From contig DGPA01000037.1 of the NCBI GenBank assembly GCA_002389505.1, positions 3,521 through 41,984 of the forward strand: a DNA stretch of 38,464 bases. The letters are read 5' to 3'. Both the position numbers and the translations under genes were made by a program. This DNA is from Halieaceae bacterium UBA4452 (lineage in GTDB: Bacteria > Pseudomonadota > Gammaproteobacteria > Pseudomonadales > Halieaceae). Of the stretch, positions 1 through 8,541 are shown piece by piece (position 1 is the first letter of the stretch; the number at the start of each line of letters is the position of its first letter). Below the pieces are notes generated by a model that was not told the DNA's origin, did no database searches, and saw nothing but the letters and a program-made list of their open reading frames with translations.

Positions 1-1499
1 TGAAGTTGTTGGCAGCCTTGCCTGACAATGCCCTCATTGAGAGGACTGACATTGCCGGGCCCGGCTTTATCAACGTCTTTCTCACCCAGGCCAGCAACAC
101 GCAAGTGGTTGCCGATATTTTAGCGGCAGGCAACCACTACGGTCACTCGACTATCGGTCAGGGTAGATCAGTACAAGTAGAGTTTGTTTCAGCGAACCCC
201 ACCGGCCCTTTGCATGTCGGTCATGGGCGAGGCGCTGCCATTGGCGATGGCTTATGCCGACTGCTGGCAGCAACAGGTTGGTCGGTTCACCGAGAGTTCT
301 ACTACAATGATGCGGGCCAGCAAATCAGCAATCTTGCGCTGTCAGTGCAGGCACGAGTTATGGGTAAAACCCCTGAGGACGCCGATTGGCCTGAAGACGG
401 CTACCGCGGGGAATACATTGTTGATGTCGCCACGGCCTACGCCAATAAAGAGACCGTCAGTTCATCAGATCGACAAATTACCGCCAGTGGAGACCCGCAA
501 AACTTGACGAATATGACGGCGTTTGCCGTCGCTTGGCTACGCAGAGAACAAGATGCGGATCTAGAGGCTTTCGCTGTGCGATTCGATGAGTACTTCTTAG
601 AAAGCTCGCTGTACGACAGTTACGCTGTTGATAGCGCGGTTGACCGCCTCTCGGCCAATGGTTTCACCTATGAGCAAGCGGGCGCCCTATGGTTGCGCAG
701 TAGTGAATTTGGCGACGATAAAGATCGCGTTATGCGCAAAAGTGACGGTGGTTATACCTACTTTGTACCCGACGTTGCCTATCACCTGAGCAAATGGCAG
801 CGCGGCTTCAAGCGCGTCATTAACGAGCAAGGAGCCGATCATCACAGTACCATTACGCGCGTTCGCGCCGGGCTGCAAGGTCTCAAAGAAGGTATTCCCA
901 AGGGTTGGCCCGAGTACGTACTACACCAAATGGTGACTGTCATGCGCGACGGCGCAGAAGTGAAATTGTCTAAGCGTGCTGGCAGTTATGTCACGCTAAG
1001 GGACCTAATCGATTGGGTGGGGCGCGACGCCACTCGGTTTTTCTTGTCCGCCCGTGCTGCAACATCACAACTGACCTTTGATATTGATCTAGCGAAATCG
1101 CAATCCAACGAGAACCCGGTGTATTACATCCAATATGCCCACGCACGGATCTGCAGCGTAAAAAACAAAGCGGCTGGCTTGGGAGAGGGTTGGCAGCCTG
1201 AAGGGGGTTTGGCACATGTAGATCAACTAACAGAGCCCGAGGCACTCAGCCTAGCGCTGGCTATTGGCCGCTTTCCCGATGTCGTAGAGGGCGCTGCAGA
1301 GCGCTTAGAGCCGCATGAGATCGCCAACTATTTGCGCGAGGTAGCCGCGCAATTCCACAGCTTTTATAACGCGTTAAAACTCATCGATGAGGCTCAGCCA
1401 TCGCGCTCGCTCGCGCGTCTAGCGCTGGCCGAAGCCACTCGACAAGTATTACATAACGGGTTGACTCTTTTGGGTGTTTCGGCACCGGAGAGCATGTAA
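1..1499 (+). CDS. argS: Arginyl-tRNA synthetase, 3' part (5' end outside window)
   Basis: This is a class I aminoacyl-tRNA synthetase that charges tRNA-Arg with arginine in the cytoplasm. The reading frame is open from base 3 with no start of its own, so the gene is cut by the window edge; roughly 60 N-terminal residues seem to be missing compared with the usual 560-590. The HIGH-type motif reads LHVGHGRGA about 70 residues in, and the KMSKS-type loop reads VKLSKRAG near base 960. The C-terminal part carries the DALR-type anticodon-binding domain, with HSFYNALKLID near its end. The segment REFYYNDAGQQI resembles the Pseudomonas-type rather than the E. coli-type enzyme. The SPOR gene begins on the base right after the stop codon, so the two are probably co-transcribed. 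Identity is secure. Confidence 0.97.
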   Translation, partial: KLLAALPDNALIERTDIAGPGFINVFLTQASNTQVVADILAAGNHYGHSTIGQGRSVQVEFVSANPTGPLHVGHGRGAAIGDGLCRLLAATGWSVHREFYYNDAGQQISNLALSVQARVMGKTPEDADWPEDGYRGEYIVDVATAYANKETVSSSDRQITASGDPQNLTNMTAFAVAWLRREQDADLEAFAVRFDEYFLESSLYDSYAVDSAVDRLSANGFTYEQAGALWLRSSEFGDDKDRVMRKSDGGYTYFVPDVAYHLSKWQRGFKRVINEQGADHHSTITRVRAGLQGLKEGIPKGWPEYVLHQMVTVMRDGAEVKLSKRAGSYVTLRDLIDWVGRDATRFFLSARAATSQLTFDIDLAKSQSNENPVYYIQYAHARICSVKNKAAGLGEGWQPEGGLAHVDQLTEPEALSLALAIGRFPDVVEGAAERLEPHEIANYLREVAAQFHSFYNALKLIDEAQPSRSLARLALAEATRQVLHNGLTLLGVSAPESM

Positions 1500-2093
1500 G
1501 TGGCCCCACAAGGTACTAAGAAGCCATCGACCCATCGCTCACCTCGTCGCCCAGCGACACGCAAAGGTGCTGAGCGTCAGGGACTGAGCGGCCCTCCCTC
1601 GCTGACCATGGCCCATGCCAAAGGATTTCTAGCTGGCGCACTCGCGGGCGGTTTACTCGGTGCTGGTGGCATCACATACCTGTCAACAGAGGGTAATGGG
1701 GGGTCTCCGCTAGCGCTACCAGAAGCAGTGGACAGCTCGGGGCTCAACCCGACACACCATTTTGATTTTTATGAGCTATTACCCAATCAAGAATTAGATT
1801 TTTCCTCTGATCTCGAACCAGCCGAACTTGAGGCACGCCGAGCAAATGACGATTTATATGTTTTGCAGGCGGGGTCATTTCGCACATTGGCAGATGCTGA
1901 TCGTCGGCGAGGCGAGCTGGCACTGGTGGGACTCGCGGCGACGATCGAACAAACAACCAGCGTAAAGGGTACCTGGCATCGGGTTTACGTTGGACCTTTC
2001 GACAGTCGCTCGGCCATGGCTGCAGCTCGTGCAATGACTGAACAACAATCCATTGACACGCTGCTGCTAAAACGACCGCGCACTGCACCATAG
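1500..2093 (+). CDS. SPOR-domain protein (FtsN-like)
   Basis: This is a 197-residue predicted inner-membrane protein with a periplasmic peptidoglycan-binding SPOR domain. The first 40 residues are basic and rich in Ser/Pro/Arg. A Gly/Ala-rich transmembrane helix follows at about residues 41-61, then a variable linker, then the SPOR domain at about 115-195 (VLQAGSFRTLADADRRR, then WHRVYVGPFDSR). The start is GTG immediately after the argS stop, with GGAGAG at 1487-1492 as ribosome site. In Pseudomonas a SPOR protein sits at the same place between argS and hslV. SPOR proteins bind denuded glycan at the septum, so a role in division or wall remodelling is likely. It is shorter than E. coli FtsN and I do not call it ftsN. 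Confidence 0.85.
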   Translation: MAPQGTKKPSTHRSPRRPATRKGAERQGLSGPPSLTMAHAKGFLAGALAGGLLGAGGITYLSTEGNGGSPLALPEAVDSSGLNPTHHFDFYELLPNQELDFSSDLEPAELEARRANDDLYVLQAGSFRTLADADRRRGELALVGLAATIEQTTSVKGTWHRVYVGPFDSRSAMAAARAMTEQQSIDTLLLKRPRTAP

Positions 2094-2111
2094 CTAGGCT
2101 TAATGACTACC

Positions 2112-2140
2112 CTTGATTTCCGCGCATGTCATCTCCACAT
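2112..2140 (+). promoter_or_regulatory. Possible sigma-32 (heat-shock) promoter of hslVU
   Basis: CTTGAT at 2112-2117, within ACCCTTGATTT, resembles the sigma-32 -35 box (CCCTTGAA). It is followed after 15 bases by CTCCACAT at 2133-2140, a partial match to CCCCATnT. Transcription would start near 2147, about 20 bases before the hslV start, which leaves just room for the AAAGGAG ribosome site at 2154-2160. HslVU is a heat-shock operon in enteric bacteria, so the position makes sense. The -10 match is imperfect and the call is tentative. Confidence 0.4.
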
Positions 2141-2166
2141 CATTAACTCCGACAAAGGAGCGTTCC

Positions 2167-2703
2167 ATGGAACAGTACCGGGGCACCACCATACTTTCTG
2201 TTCGCCGTGACGGCGTCGTCGCGATCGGTGGTGATGGTCAAGTGTCTATGGGCAATACGGTCATGAAAGGCAATGCCCGTAAGGTCCGTAGGCTGTTTAA
2301 GGATCAAGTGCTGGCAGGCTTTGCAGGCGGCACCGCCGATGCGTTCACGCTCTTTGAGCTGTTTGAAGCACAGCTGGAAAAGTATCAGGGCCAGTTAACT
2401 CGAGCGGCTGTGGAACTCGCCAAACTCTGGCGCACCGAACGAGCGCTGCGGCGCCTCGAAGCCTTACTCACCGTAGCAGACACCAATACCTCCCTGGTCA
2501 TTACCGGGAACGGTGACGTTATTGAGCCCGAAGACAATTTAATTGCGATTGGCTCAGGTGGGCCTTTCGCTCAGTCCGCTGCTCGCGCAATGCTCGACAC
2601 CACGGAGATGTCTGCAGAAGCTATTGTCCGCAAGGGCCTGGAAATTGCTGGCGATATTTGCGTGTATACCAACCACCACCATACTATTGAGACCCTGGGA
2701 TAA
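2167..2703 (+). CDS. hslV: ATP-dependent protease proteolytic subunit HslV
   Basis: HslV is the threonine protease half of the HslVU (ClpQY) complex, a dodecameric chamber that degrades unfolded proteins in the cytoplasm. The chosen ATG is preceded by AAAGGAG at 2154-2160 and gives 178 residues, normal for the family. The open frame continues upstream to a TTG at 2113, but that segment has no ribosome site and no family likeness. The catalytic threonine is Thr7 in GTTILSVRR, so a short propeptide MEQYRG would be removed; E. coli HslV loses only its Met. IGGDGQVSMGNTVMKGNARK and the Gly-rich IGSGG segment are typical. hslU follows after three bases. Identity is very secure. Confidence 0.97.
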   Translation: MEQYRGTTILSVRRDGVVAIGGDGQVSMGNTVMKGNARKVRRLFKDQVLAGFAGGTADAFTLFELFEAQLEKYQGQLTRAAVELAKLWRTERALRRLEALLTVADTNTSLVITGNGDVIEPEDNLIAIGSGGPFAQSAARAMLDTTEMSAEAIVRKGLEIAGDICVYTNHHHTIETLG

Positions 2704-2706
2704 TTC

Positions 2707-4017
2707 ATGTCAGTTATGACGCCAAGAGAGATCGTTCACTCTCTCGATCAACATATTATTGGTCAAACCGAAGCCAAACGAGCAGTGGCTATTGCATTAC
2801 GTAATCGCTGGCGCAGGCAGCAACTGGACGCGGAGCTACGCGCAGAAATCACACCTAAAAATATTTTAATGATCGGGCCCACCGGAGTCGGTAAGACCGA
2901 GATTGCACGGCGGCTCGCCAAGTTGGCCAACGCACCGTTTGTCAAGGTCGAGGCCACCAAATTTACCGAAGTTGGCTATGTGGGCAGAGACGTGGAATCG
3001 ATGATTCGCGACTTGGTGGAAACCTCCCTAAAGCTATTTCGTGAAGGTGCCATCGAAAAGGTTCAGTTTCGCGCCGAAGAAGCAGCAGAAGAGCGCATGT
3101 TAGACATCTTGCTGCCACCCGACCGCAATGACGCCAACGCATCGACACGCCAAATTTTGCGCAAAAAGCTACGCGAGGGAGAGCTCAACGAGCGAGAAGT
3201 TGACGTTGAAGTGAGCCATCAGGGGGCCGGTGTCGATATTTTAGCGCCACCCGGCATGGAAGAAATGACCCAACAGCTACAAGGCCTGTTCTCCAATATG
3301 AAGAGCGGTAGCAAAACACGGAAAATGCCGGTAACGGAGGCGCTCAAGGTATTGCAGGAGGATGAGGCCGCTAAGCTTATCGATAACGACGATCTGAAAG
3401 CCCAAGCGCTTGAGGCGGCAGCGCAAAACGGCATCGTTTTTATCGACGAACTCGACAAAGTAGCAACGCGTGGTGAGACGGGTGGGGCCGACGTATCAAG
3501 GGAAGGTGTTCAGCGAGATTTATTGCCCCTTGTCGAAGGCTGCTCAGTGACCACCAAACATGGCACCATTGAGACTGATCATATTTTATTCATTGCTTCA
3601 GGCGCTTTTCATTTATCGAAGCCCTCAGATTTGATTCCCGAGTTACAGGGTCGTTTGCCGATTCGAGTGGAGCTCAGTGCGCTGACACCCGATGACTTCA
3701 GACGTATTCTCACTGAGCCAAAGGCTGCGCTGACCGCACAATATACCGCGCTCATGGCGACCGAAGATGTCGCCATTGAGTTTACTGAGGACGGCGTAGC
3801 GCGACTTGCTCAAATCGCTTGGCAGGTCAATGAACAGGCTGAAAACATCGGCGCACGGCGACTACATACCGTCATGGAACGACTGCTCGAGGAAGTGTCG
3901 TTTACTGCCGCCGACGCGGGCCTTAGCGGCTCCACCGTTGTTATTGATAGCGAATTTGTCGATGGCCGTCTGGGTGATTTAGCCAAAGACGAAGACCTGT
4001 CGCGTTTTATCTTGTGA
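2707..4017 (+). CDS. hslU: ATP-dependent protease ATPase subunit HslU
   Basis: HslU is the AAA+ unfoldase that recognises and threads substrates into HslV. It has 436 residues, close to the E. coli 443. The Walker A motif is GPTGVGKT at residues 57-64 and the pore loop is GYVGRDVES. The family-specific I-domain follows, and Walker B is IVFIDELDK near residue 240. The sensor-2 region is GARRLHTVMERLLEE, and the C-terminus is DLSRFIL, the tail that docks into HslV and activates it. The gene starts three bases after the hslV stop, so translation is probably coupled. Nothing is missing. Confidence 0.98.
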   Translation: MSVMTPREIVHSLDQHIIGQTEAKRAVAIALRNRWRRQQLDAELRAEITPKNILMIGPTGVGKTEIARRLAKLANAPFVKVEATKFTEVGYVGRDVESMIRDLVETSLKLFREGAIEKVQFRAEEAAEERMLDILLPPDRNDANASTRQILRKKLREGELNEREVDVEVSHQGAGVDILAPPGMEEMTQQLQGLFSNMKSGSKTRKMPVTEALKVLQEDEAAKLIDNDDLKAQALEAAAQNGIVFIDELDKVATRGETGGADVSREGVQRDLLPLVEGCSVTTKHGTIETDHILFIASGAFHLSKPSDLIPELQGRLPIRVELSALTPDDFRRILTEPKAALTAQYTALMATEDVAIEFTEDGVARLAQIAWQVNEQAENIGARRLHTVMERLLEEVSFTAADAGLSGSTVVIDSEFVDGRLGDLAKDEDLSRFIL

Positions 4018-4036
4018 AGCACCGAGTTTTTTTGCG

Positions 4037-4417
4037 ATGACAACCGTTACTCGAATTCATTATTCACGAACCCGCCATGTTTTAGAGCTGGCCTTTGATG
4101 ACGGTAGCGAAGGGGAACTCAGCGCTGAATTTTTACGGGTACACTCCCCCTCCGCAGAAGTGAGAGGGCATACGCCGGGCCAAGAAGTGTTGCAAACCGG
4201 TAAACGCAATGTAGCGATTACCACTATTAACGCCGTCGGTCACTACGCTATCCAACTGGTGTTCGACGATGGCCACGACAGCGGTATTTTCACCTGGCCC
4301 TACCTGCTTGAGCTGGTGCAGGATAGCGCAGGATTATGGGAGCGTTATCTCAAGGCGGTGCAAACGGCGCGCAGCAGTCGCGACCCCGAGATACAAGTAC
4401 TCCATTTCAAACCCTGA
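4037..4417 (+). CDS. DUF971 (GBBH-like N-terminal domain) protein
   Basis: This is a small 126-residue protein made of a single DUF971 domain, the fold found at the N-terminus of gamma-butyrobetaine hydroxylase. Visible family features are the LELAFDDGSEGELSAEFLR strand region, the VRGHTPGQ segment, and FDDGHDSGIFTWPYLLEL near residues 75-92. Stand-alone members are common in proteobacteria and usually sit just after hslU, as here. Domain relatives occur beside Fe-S or iron proteins, but no function is established for this subfamily and I assign none. It lies 19 bases after hslU in the same direction and is probably in the same transcript. Confidence 0.85.
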   Translation: MTTVTRIHYSRTRHVLELAFDDGSEGELSAEFLRVHSPSAEVRGHTPGQEVLQTGKRNVAITTINAVGHYAIQLVFDDGHDSGIFTWPYLLELVQDSAGLWERYLKAVQTARSSRDPEIQVLHFKP

Positions 4418-4471
4418 TGAAACATCCATCCTCAGTTACACTACAACAACGATAATGCTGGACACCTAGCC

Positions 4472-5245
4472 ATGACTGATGAGACCCGTAGAGCTGAGGA
4501 TAGACAAGACACGACTCATTTTGGTTTCACAACCGTTAACCGCGATGACAAGGTACATTTGGTTCGCGGCGTTTTTGATTCTGTCGCTAGTCGCTACGAT
4601 ATAATGAATGACTTAATGTCAGTGGGTATTCATCGGTTGTGGAAGCGCTTCACGATTGAGCTGAGCGCAGTCCGTCCTGGTCAAACAGTGTTAGATATCG
4701 CCGGGGGCACCGGTGATCTATCGGCTCGATTCTCGACATTAGTCGGCGCCCAGGGTAAGGTTATTCTTGCCGACATCAATGCCTCAATGCTAGCGGTGGG
4801 TCGCGATAAATTGCTCGACGCCGGCGCCTTTGGCAACTTACATATGGTGCAGTGCGACGCCCAAACGCTGCCATTTCTTGACAACAGCATTGACTGCATC
4901 ACCATTGCTTTTGGCCTGCGTAACGTCACCGATAAACAACTCGCCTTAGAGTCTATGGAGCGTGTTTTAAAGCCGGGCGGTCGCCTTCTGGTGTTGGAAT
5001 TCTCCAAGCCCACCAGTGCATTGTTGCAAAAAGTCTACGACACCTATTCATTTCGGATTCTTCCTATGATGGGTCGCTTAGTGGCTAACGACGAGGATAG
5101 TTATCGCTACCTTGCCGAATCCATTCGTCAACACCCCGATCAGGAAACGCTCCTAGGTATGATGGAAGAAGCGAGCTTTGTCGATTGTCAGTACCACAAT
5201 ATGACCGGTGGCATTGTCGCAGTCCATCGCGGCATCAAGGCCTAA
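4472..5245 (+). CDS. ubiE: Ubiquinone/menaquinone C-methyltransferase UbiE
   Basis: UbiE is the SAM-dependent C-methyltransferase of ubiquinone synthesis (and of menaquinone synthesis where present). It has 257 residues, a normal length. The SAM-binding motif I reads VLDIAGGTGDLSARF at about residues 70-84. The family signatures VASRYDIMNDLMSVGIHRLWK and FGLRNVTDKQLAL are both clear, as is the KPGGRLLVLEFSKP strand. It is followed after three bases by ubiJ and then ubiB, the usual ubiE-ubiJ-ubiB set. No convincing ribosome site precedes the ATG, so the start rests on length and N-terminal likeness. Confidence 0.97.
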   Translation: MTDETRRAEDRQDTTHFGFTTVNRDDKVHLVRGVFDSVASRYDIMNDLMSVGIHRLWKRFTIELSAVRPGQTVLDIAGGTGDLSARFSTLVGAQGKVILADINASMLAVGRDKLLDAGAFGNLHMVQCDAQTLPFLDNSIDCITIAFGLRNVTDKQLALESMERVLKPGGRLLVLEFSKPTSALLQKVYDTYSFRILPMMGRLVANDEDSYRYLAESIRQHPDQETLLGMMEEASFVDCQYHNMTGGIVAVHRGIKA

Positions 5246-5248
5246 TCA

Positions 5249-5890
5249 ATGCAAGACCAACATGACCCCGCGCTGCTCACAGCCGCAACAGCAGCGCTCG
5301 AAGCCACCATTAATCAGGCGCTGACGTTAGCCCCGGGTGCACGCAAAGAGCTGGCAGAAATGGCCGACACCGTTATTGCCATTGACTGTAGCACGCCAGC
5401 GGTGGCTATCTTTATCACTATTACTGAGCAGGGAAAGCTGGAGGTAAGTGGTTACTCGGAGGCTAAAAATAAAACCCTAGTGCGGGGCTCTTTGGAGGAT
5501 TTTTTGGCCTTGGCGATCGCCGATGATCCAGCGGCAATGCTCATCAACAGCGATCTAGAAATCATTGGCCAGACCGCACCACTGCTCACCTTGCAACAGA
5601 TTATTACGCGCATGGACCTCGATTGGGAAGCACCGCTGGTAAATGTGCTTGGGGACGTGGCGGGACACCAGCTGGCTCAGTGGCTGCGAGGCGTATTTAG
5701 CTGGAGTAAAGACGCCAGTCAAAGTCTGCGGCGCCAGCTATCAGAATTTATTCTTGAAGAGGGGCGGCTGTCACCCCCGGCCGCGGAGCTCGATGTTTTC
5801 TTTGATGATATACAGAGTCTGGGGTTGCGTGTCGATCGGCTAGCGTCGCAACTACAGAGATTGGCACGCAACGTCGACGGGCGGGACTAA
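5249..5890 (+). CDS. ubiJ: Ubiquinone biosynthesis accessory factor UbiJ
   Basis: UbiJ is a non-catalytic ubiquinone factor with an SCP2 lipid-binding domain. In E. coli it forms part of the soluble Ubi metabolon with UbiK and binds the hydrophobic intermediates. The protein has 213 residues. An SCP2-like alpha/beta region covers about residues 30-130 (VIAIDCSTPAVAIFITI, AAMLINSDLEIIGQ), and a predicted C-terminal coiled coil covers about 180-210 (FFDDIQSLGLRVDRLASQLQ). Sequence conservation in the family is low, so position between ubiE and ubiB is strong support. Its stop codon overlaps the ubiB start (TAATG). Confidence 0.88.
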   Translation: MQDQHDPALLTAATAALEATINQALTLAPGARKELAEMADTVIAIDCSTPAVAIFITITEQGKLEVSGYSEAKNKTLVRGSLEDFLALAIADDPAAMLINSDLEIIGQTAPLLTLQQIITRMDLDWEAPLVNVLGDVAGHQLAQWLRGVFSWSKDASQSLRRQLSEFILEEGRLSPPAAELDVFFDDIQSLGLRVDRLASQLQRLARNVDGRD

Positions 5891-7458
5891 TGGTGCGGCG
5901 CCTGCTCAGCGTTTATCGCACTATCCGTCGCCAACGTCTGGATACGCTGCTACCTGACGCTCACAGGCCATGGATAGTTCGAACACTCTTTGCGCTCAGC
6001 CGATTGCCTGCCAGTGAACCCCTCGAGGATCGTGGCGACCGACTGCGCCAAGCGCTGGAAGAACTGGGGCCCGTGTTTATTAAATTTGGTCAGCTATTAT
6101 CGACCCGCCGCGACCTGTTGCCTGACGATATCGCGGATGCACTGGCTTTACTGCAAGATCAAGTGCCGTCGTTCCCTACGCCAGAAGCCATAACGCTGAT
6201 CGAAAAATCCCTCGGTGCGAGTATCGATGCCTTGTTTGCCGAGTTTGAACAGACACCACTGGCGGCCGCTTCGGTAGCACAAGTTCATGGAGCTGTCCTA
6301 TCCACCGGCGAAGTAGTGGTGGTTAAGGTACTACGTCCGGACATCGAAACCACTATTCGCGCAGACCTCAGGCTTATTAAACAGCTGGCATTCTGGGTAG
6401 GAAGATTCTTTAAAGATGGTCGTAGGCTACGGCCAATGGAGGTGGCAGCAGATTATGAACGAACGCTGCTCGATGAACTCGATTTACGCAGAGAAGCGGG
6501 TAATGCATCTCAGCTTCGGCGCAACTTTCTCGATTCAGGCTTAGTGTATGTGCCCGCCGTGCATTGGCCATTGGTAACTCGCGACGTCATGGTGTCGGAA
6601 CGCATCAAGGGCATTCCAGTGAGCGATATCGACACACTCCATCGCCTTGGGGTAAACATGAAGCTTCTCGCTGAACGCGGCGTGGAGATATTTTTTACCC
6701 AAGTGTTCAGGGACAGCTTCTTCCACGCGGATATGCATCCGGGCAATATTTTCGTCGATGCATCAAACCCTGAAGACCCGTCTTATCTTGCGGTCGATTG
6801 TGCGATTGTTGGTCAATTAAGCGAATCAGATTTGTACTACTTAGCAAGGAACTTATTGGCCATTTTCAAGCAAGACTATCGCTTGGTCGCTAAACTCCAT
6901 GTTGAATGTGGCTGGGTGCCGGCCGACACACCGGTCGCCGAGTTTGAGACTGCCATGCGGACCCTATGTGAGCCAGTGTTTGAGCGTCCTTTAGAGGACA
7001 TTTCATTCGGGACCATGCTAGTGACGCTATTCAGAACCGCGGGCCGTTTCAATATGGAAGTCCAGCCCCAGCTCGTGCTACTGCAAAAAACATTACTCAA
7101 TATTGAGGGGCTCGGGCGGCAACTGTATCCCGAGCTCAACCTCTGGGATACCGCCAAGCCCTTTCTAGAACGCTGGCTCAGTGAACGCTACGCGCCCCAG
7201 TCAGTATGGAAGCGATTGCGTGACGACGCTCCGGCCTGGCTCGAGACCCTGCCCCTCATACCCGATTTAGTCTTGGCTAAACTCAGGACGGCGCCGGTCA
7301 ACAAAAAATCTAAACCCTCAACCACGCTCTGGATGGCTTTAGGCGTTGTCGGTGCAGGCGCCTCCGCACTGGCAATAGCGCTGAGTCCAACACTGCCGTG
7401 GCTAGCCGGCGCTGGCGGTGCACTATTTGCTCTCGCTATACTCAAACAACGTTCTTAA
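5890..7458 (+). CDS. ubiB: UbiB family atypical kinase/ATPase
   Basis: UbiB is a membrane-anchored ABC1/ADCK-type atypical kinase-like ATPase needed for ubiquinone synthesis; it is thought to help extract or present lipid intermediates. It has 522 residues. Family marks are the KxGQ motif in IKFGQLLSTRRDLLPDDIA, the Ala-rich loop AAASVAQVHGA, the lysine strand VVVKVLRP, the catalytic segment FFHADMHPGNIFVD, and the metal-binding Asp in YLAVDCAIVGQLS. The C-terminus has two hydrophobic helices (about 477-495 and 498-516), the usual membrane anchor. It starts within the ubiJ stop codon, so it is translationally coupled to ubiJ. Confidence 0.96.
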   Translation: MVRRLLSVYRTIRRQRLDTLLPDAHRPWIVRTLFALSRLPASEPLEDRGDRLRQALEELGPVFIKFGQLLSTRRDLLPDDIADALALLQDQVPSFPTPEAITLIEKSLGASIDALFAEFEQTPLAAASVAQVHGAVLSTGEVVVVKVLRPDIETTIRADLRLIKQLAFWVGRFFKDGRRLRPMEVAADYERTLLDELDLRREAGNASQLRRNFLDSGLVYVPAVHWPLVTRDVMVSERIKGIPVSDIDTLHRLGVNMKLLAERGVEIFFTQVFRDSFFHADMHPGNIFVDASNPEDPSYLAVDCAIVGQLSESDLYYLARNLLAIFKQDYRLVAKLHVECGWVPADTPVAEFETAMRTLCEPVFERPLEDISFGTMLVTLFRTAGRFNMEVQPQLVLLQKTLLNIEGLGRQLYPELNLWDTAKPFLERWLSERYAPQSVWKRLRDDAPAWLETLPLIPDLVLAKLRTAPVNKKSKPSTTLWMALGVVGAGASALAIALSPTLPWLAGAGGALFALAILKQRS

Positions 7459-7479
7459 CAGCTCTGGCATAATGCACCC

Positions 7480-7857
7480 ATGACAATTGAAGCGAATACG
7501 CCGACCACCATGCAGCCCCGCTGGAATAGCGAGGGTTTAATTCCAGCTATCGCGCAGGATGGCACGACGGGCGAAGTGCTTATGTTGGCGTGGATGAATG
7601 CTGAGGCGCTCGCACTCACACTGAAGGAGCGGCGCGCGGTGTACTGGTCGCGCTCGCGCAATGCTATTTGGCGTAAAGGCGATACTTCGGGCAACATACA
7701 GGCGTTGCTGAGTATTTGCCTAGACTGTGACGGCGATACCCTGTTGTTAAAAGTTCGGCAGATCGGTGGCGCTGCCTGCCATACCGGGCGCCGGCACTGT
7801 TTTTTTTACCCGCATCACGACGGCCAGTCATGGGTATTAAATGAGGAACAATCATGA
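7480..7857 (+). CDS. hisI: Phosphoribosyl-AMP cyclohydrolase HisI
   Basis: HisI opens the adenine ring of phosphoribosyl-AMP in the third step of histidine synthesis. This 125-residue stand-alone enzyme shows the family motifs MLAWMNAEAL and AVYWSRSRNAIWRKGDTSGN. The zinc and metal ligands are in CLDCDGD and the GGAACHTGRRHCFF segment. In E. coli HisI and HisE are fused; here they are separate genes overlapping by four bases (ATGA), as in Pseudomonas. The start has no obvious ribosome site, and the N-terminus up to WNSEGLIPAIAQD is slightly uncertain. Confidence 0.96.
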   Translation: MTIEANTPTTMQPRWNSEGLIPAIAQDGTTGEVLMLAWMNAEALALTLKERRAVYWSRSRNAIWRKGDTSGNIQALLSICLDCDGDTLLLKVRQIGGAACHTGRRHCFFYPHHDGQSWVLNEEQS

Positions 7858-8207
7858 ATGACATTCTGGACGCCCTCGCCATTACCCTAGAAGAACGGAA
7901 ATCGTCGGCCACTGACGGCTCCTATGTAGCATCACTGTACGCGCTTGGTTTGAATAAAATGCTTGAGAAAGTCGGTGAAGAAGCCACCGAAGTAGTTTTA
8001 GCTGCAAAGGATCTTGATGCCAGAAAAACCACCGATGCCCAACACGCTCTTGCCGGAGAAGTGGCAGACCTGTGGTTTCACTCAATGGTTATGCTCGCCC
8101 ATTTTGACATGAACCATCGCGCGGTCATGGATGTTCTCAATCAGCGATTTGGTCTGTCAGGACTGGAAGAAAAAGCCGCTCGAAAAGCGCATACTGACGA
8201 TTACTAA
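7854..8207 (+). CDS. hisE: Phosphoribosyl-ATP pyrophosphatase HisE
   Basis: HisE hydrolyses phosphoribosyl-ATP to phosphoribosyl-AMP, the second step of histidine synthesis. It has 117 residues and is all-alpha, of the MazG-like superfamily. The metal-binding motif is KVGEEATEVVLAAKD at about residues 41-55, followed by EVADLWFHSMVML with the second acidic helix. The start overlaps the hisI stop by four bases, so the two enzymes are probably made in step. tatA follows after 88 bases in the same direction. Confidence 0.96.
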   Translation: MNDILDALAITLEERKSSATDGSYVASLYALGLNKMLEKVGEEATEVVLAAKDLDARKTTDAQHALAGEVADLWFHSMVMLAHFDMNHRAVMDVLNQRFGLSGLEEKAARKAHTDDY

Positions 8208-8295
8208 GGAGACCACAGCCACGGTGCGCTGTTGAATCTATGACTCGAGAGCCCGCCGTGGTCATCGATAACGTTTACAAGTTTGGAGGTCTTAT

Positions 8296-8514
8296 ATGCT
8301 CGGTGGAATCAGTATTTGGCAGCTGCTAATCGTTTTAGCCATTGTCGTCATGCTTTTTGGTACGTCTCGTCTGAAAAATATAGGAAGCGATCTCGGTTCA
8401 GCGATCAAGGGGTTTAAAAACAGTATCAGCGATGACGATGATAGTAGCGAGGGCGATGTTACAGACGCCAGCGCACAAAAGCGCGATCAGGCAGACGACG
8501 ACAGCAAGGGGTGA
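8296..8514 (+). CDS. tatA: Twin-arginine translocase subunit TatA
   Basis: TatA is the pore-forming subunit of the Tat system, which exports folded proteins across the inner membrane. It has 72 residues: one N-terminal transmembrane helix (about 4-20), the FG hinge in VMLFGTSRLKNIG, an amphipathic helix (about 24-45) with IGSDLGSAIKGFK, and a strongly acidic Asp/Ser tail ending DDDSKG. A strong ribosome site, TTTGGAGGT, lies just before the ATG. It leads a tatA-tatB-tatC operon. Confidence 0.96.
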   Translation: MLGGISIWQLLIVLAIVVMLFGTSRLKNIGSDLGSAIKGFKNSISDDDDSSEGDVTDASAQKRDQADDDSKG

Positions 8515-8541
8515 GAAGCATTATCGTCCAGAGGCTACGTC

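Noticed and set aside
2113..2166. TTG start upstream of the hslV ATG
   Set aside because: The segment covers the predicted heat-shock promoter and has no ribosome site. The ATG at 2167 gives the family length.
8240..8329. Small ORF before tatA (29 codons, starts MTREPAVVIDNVYK), faintly like the N-terminus of an ABC ATPase
   Set aside because: It has no ribosome site, overlaps tatA in another frame and the likeness is too short to support a gene remnant.
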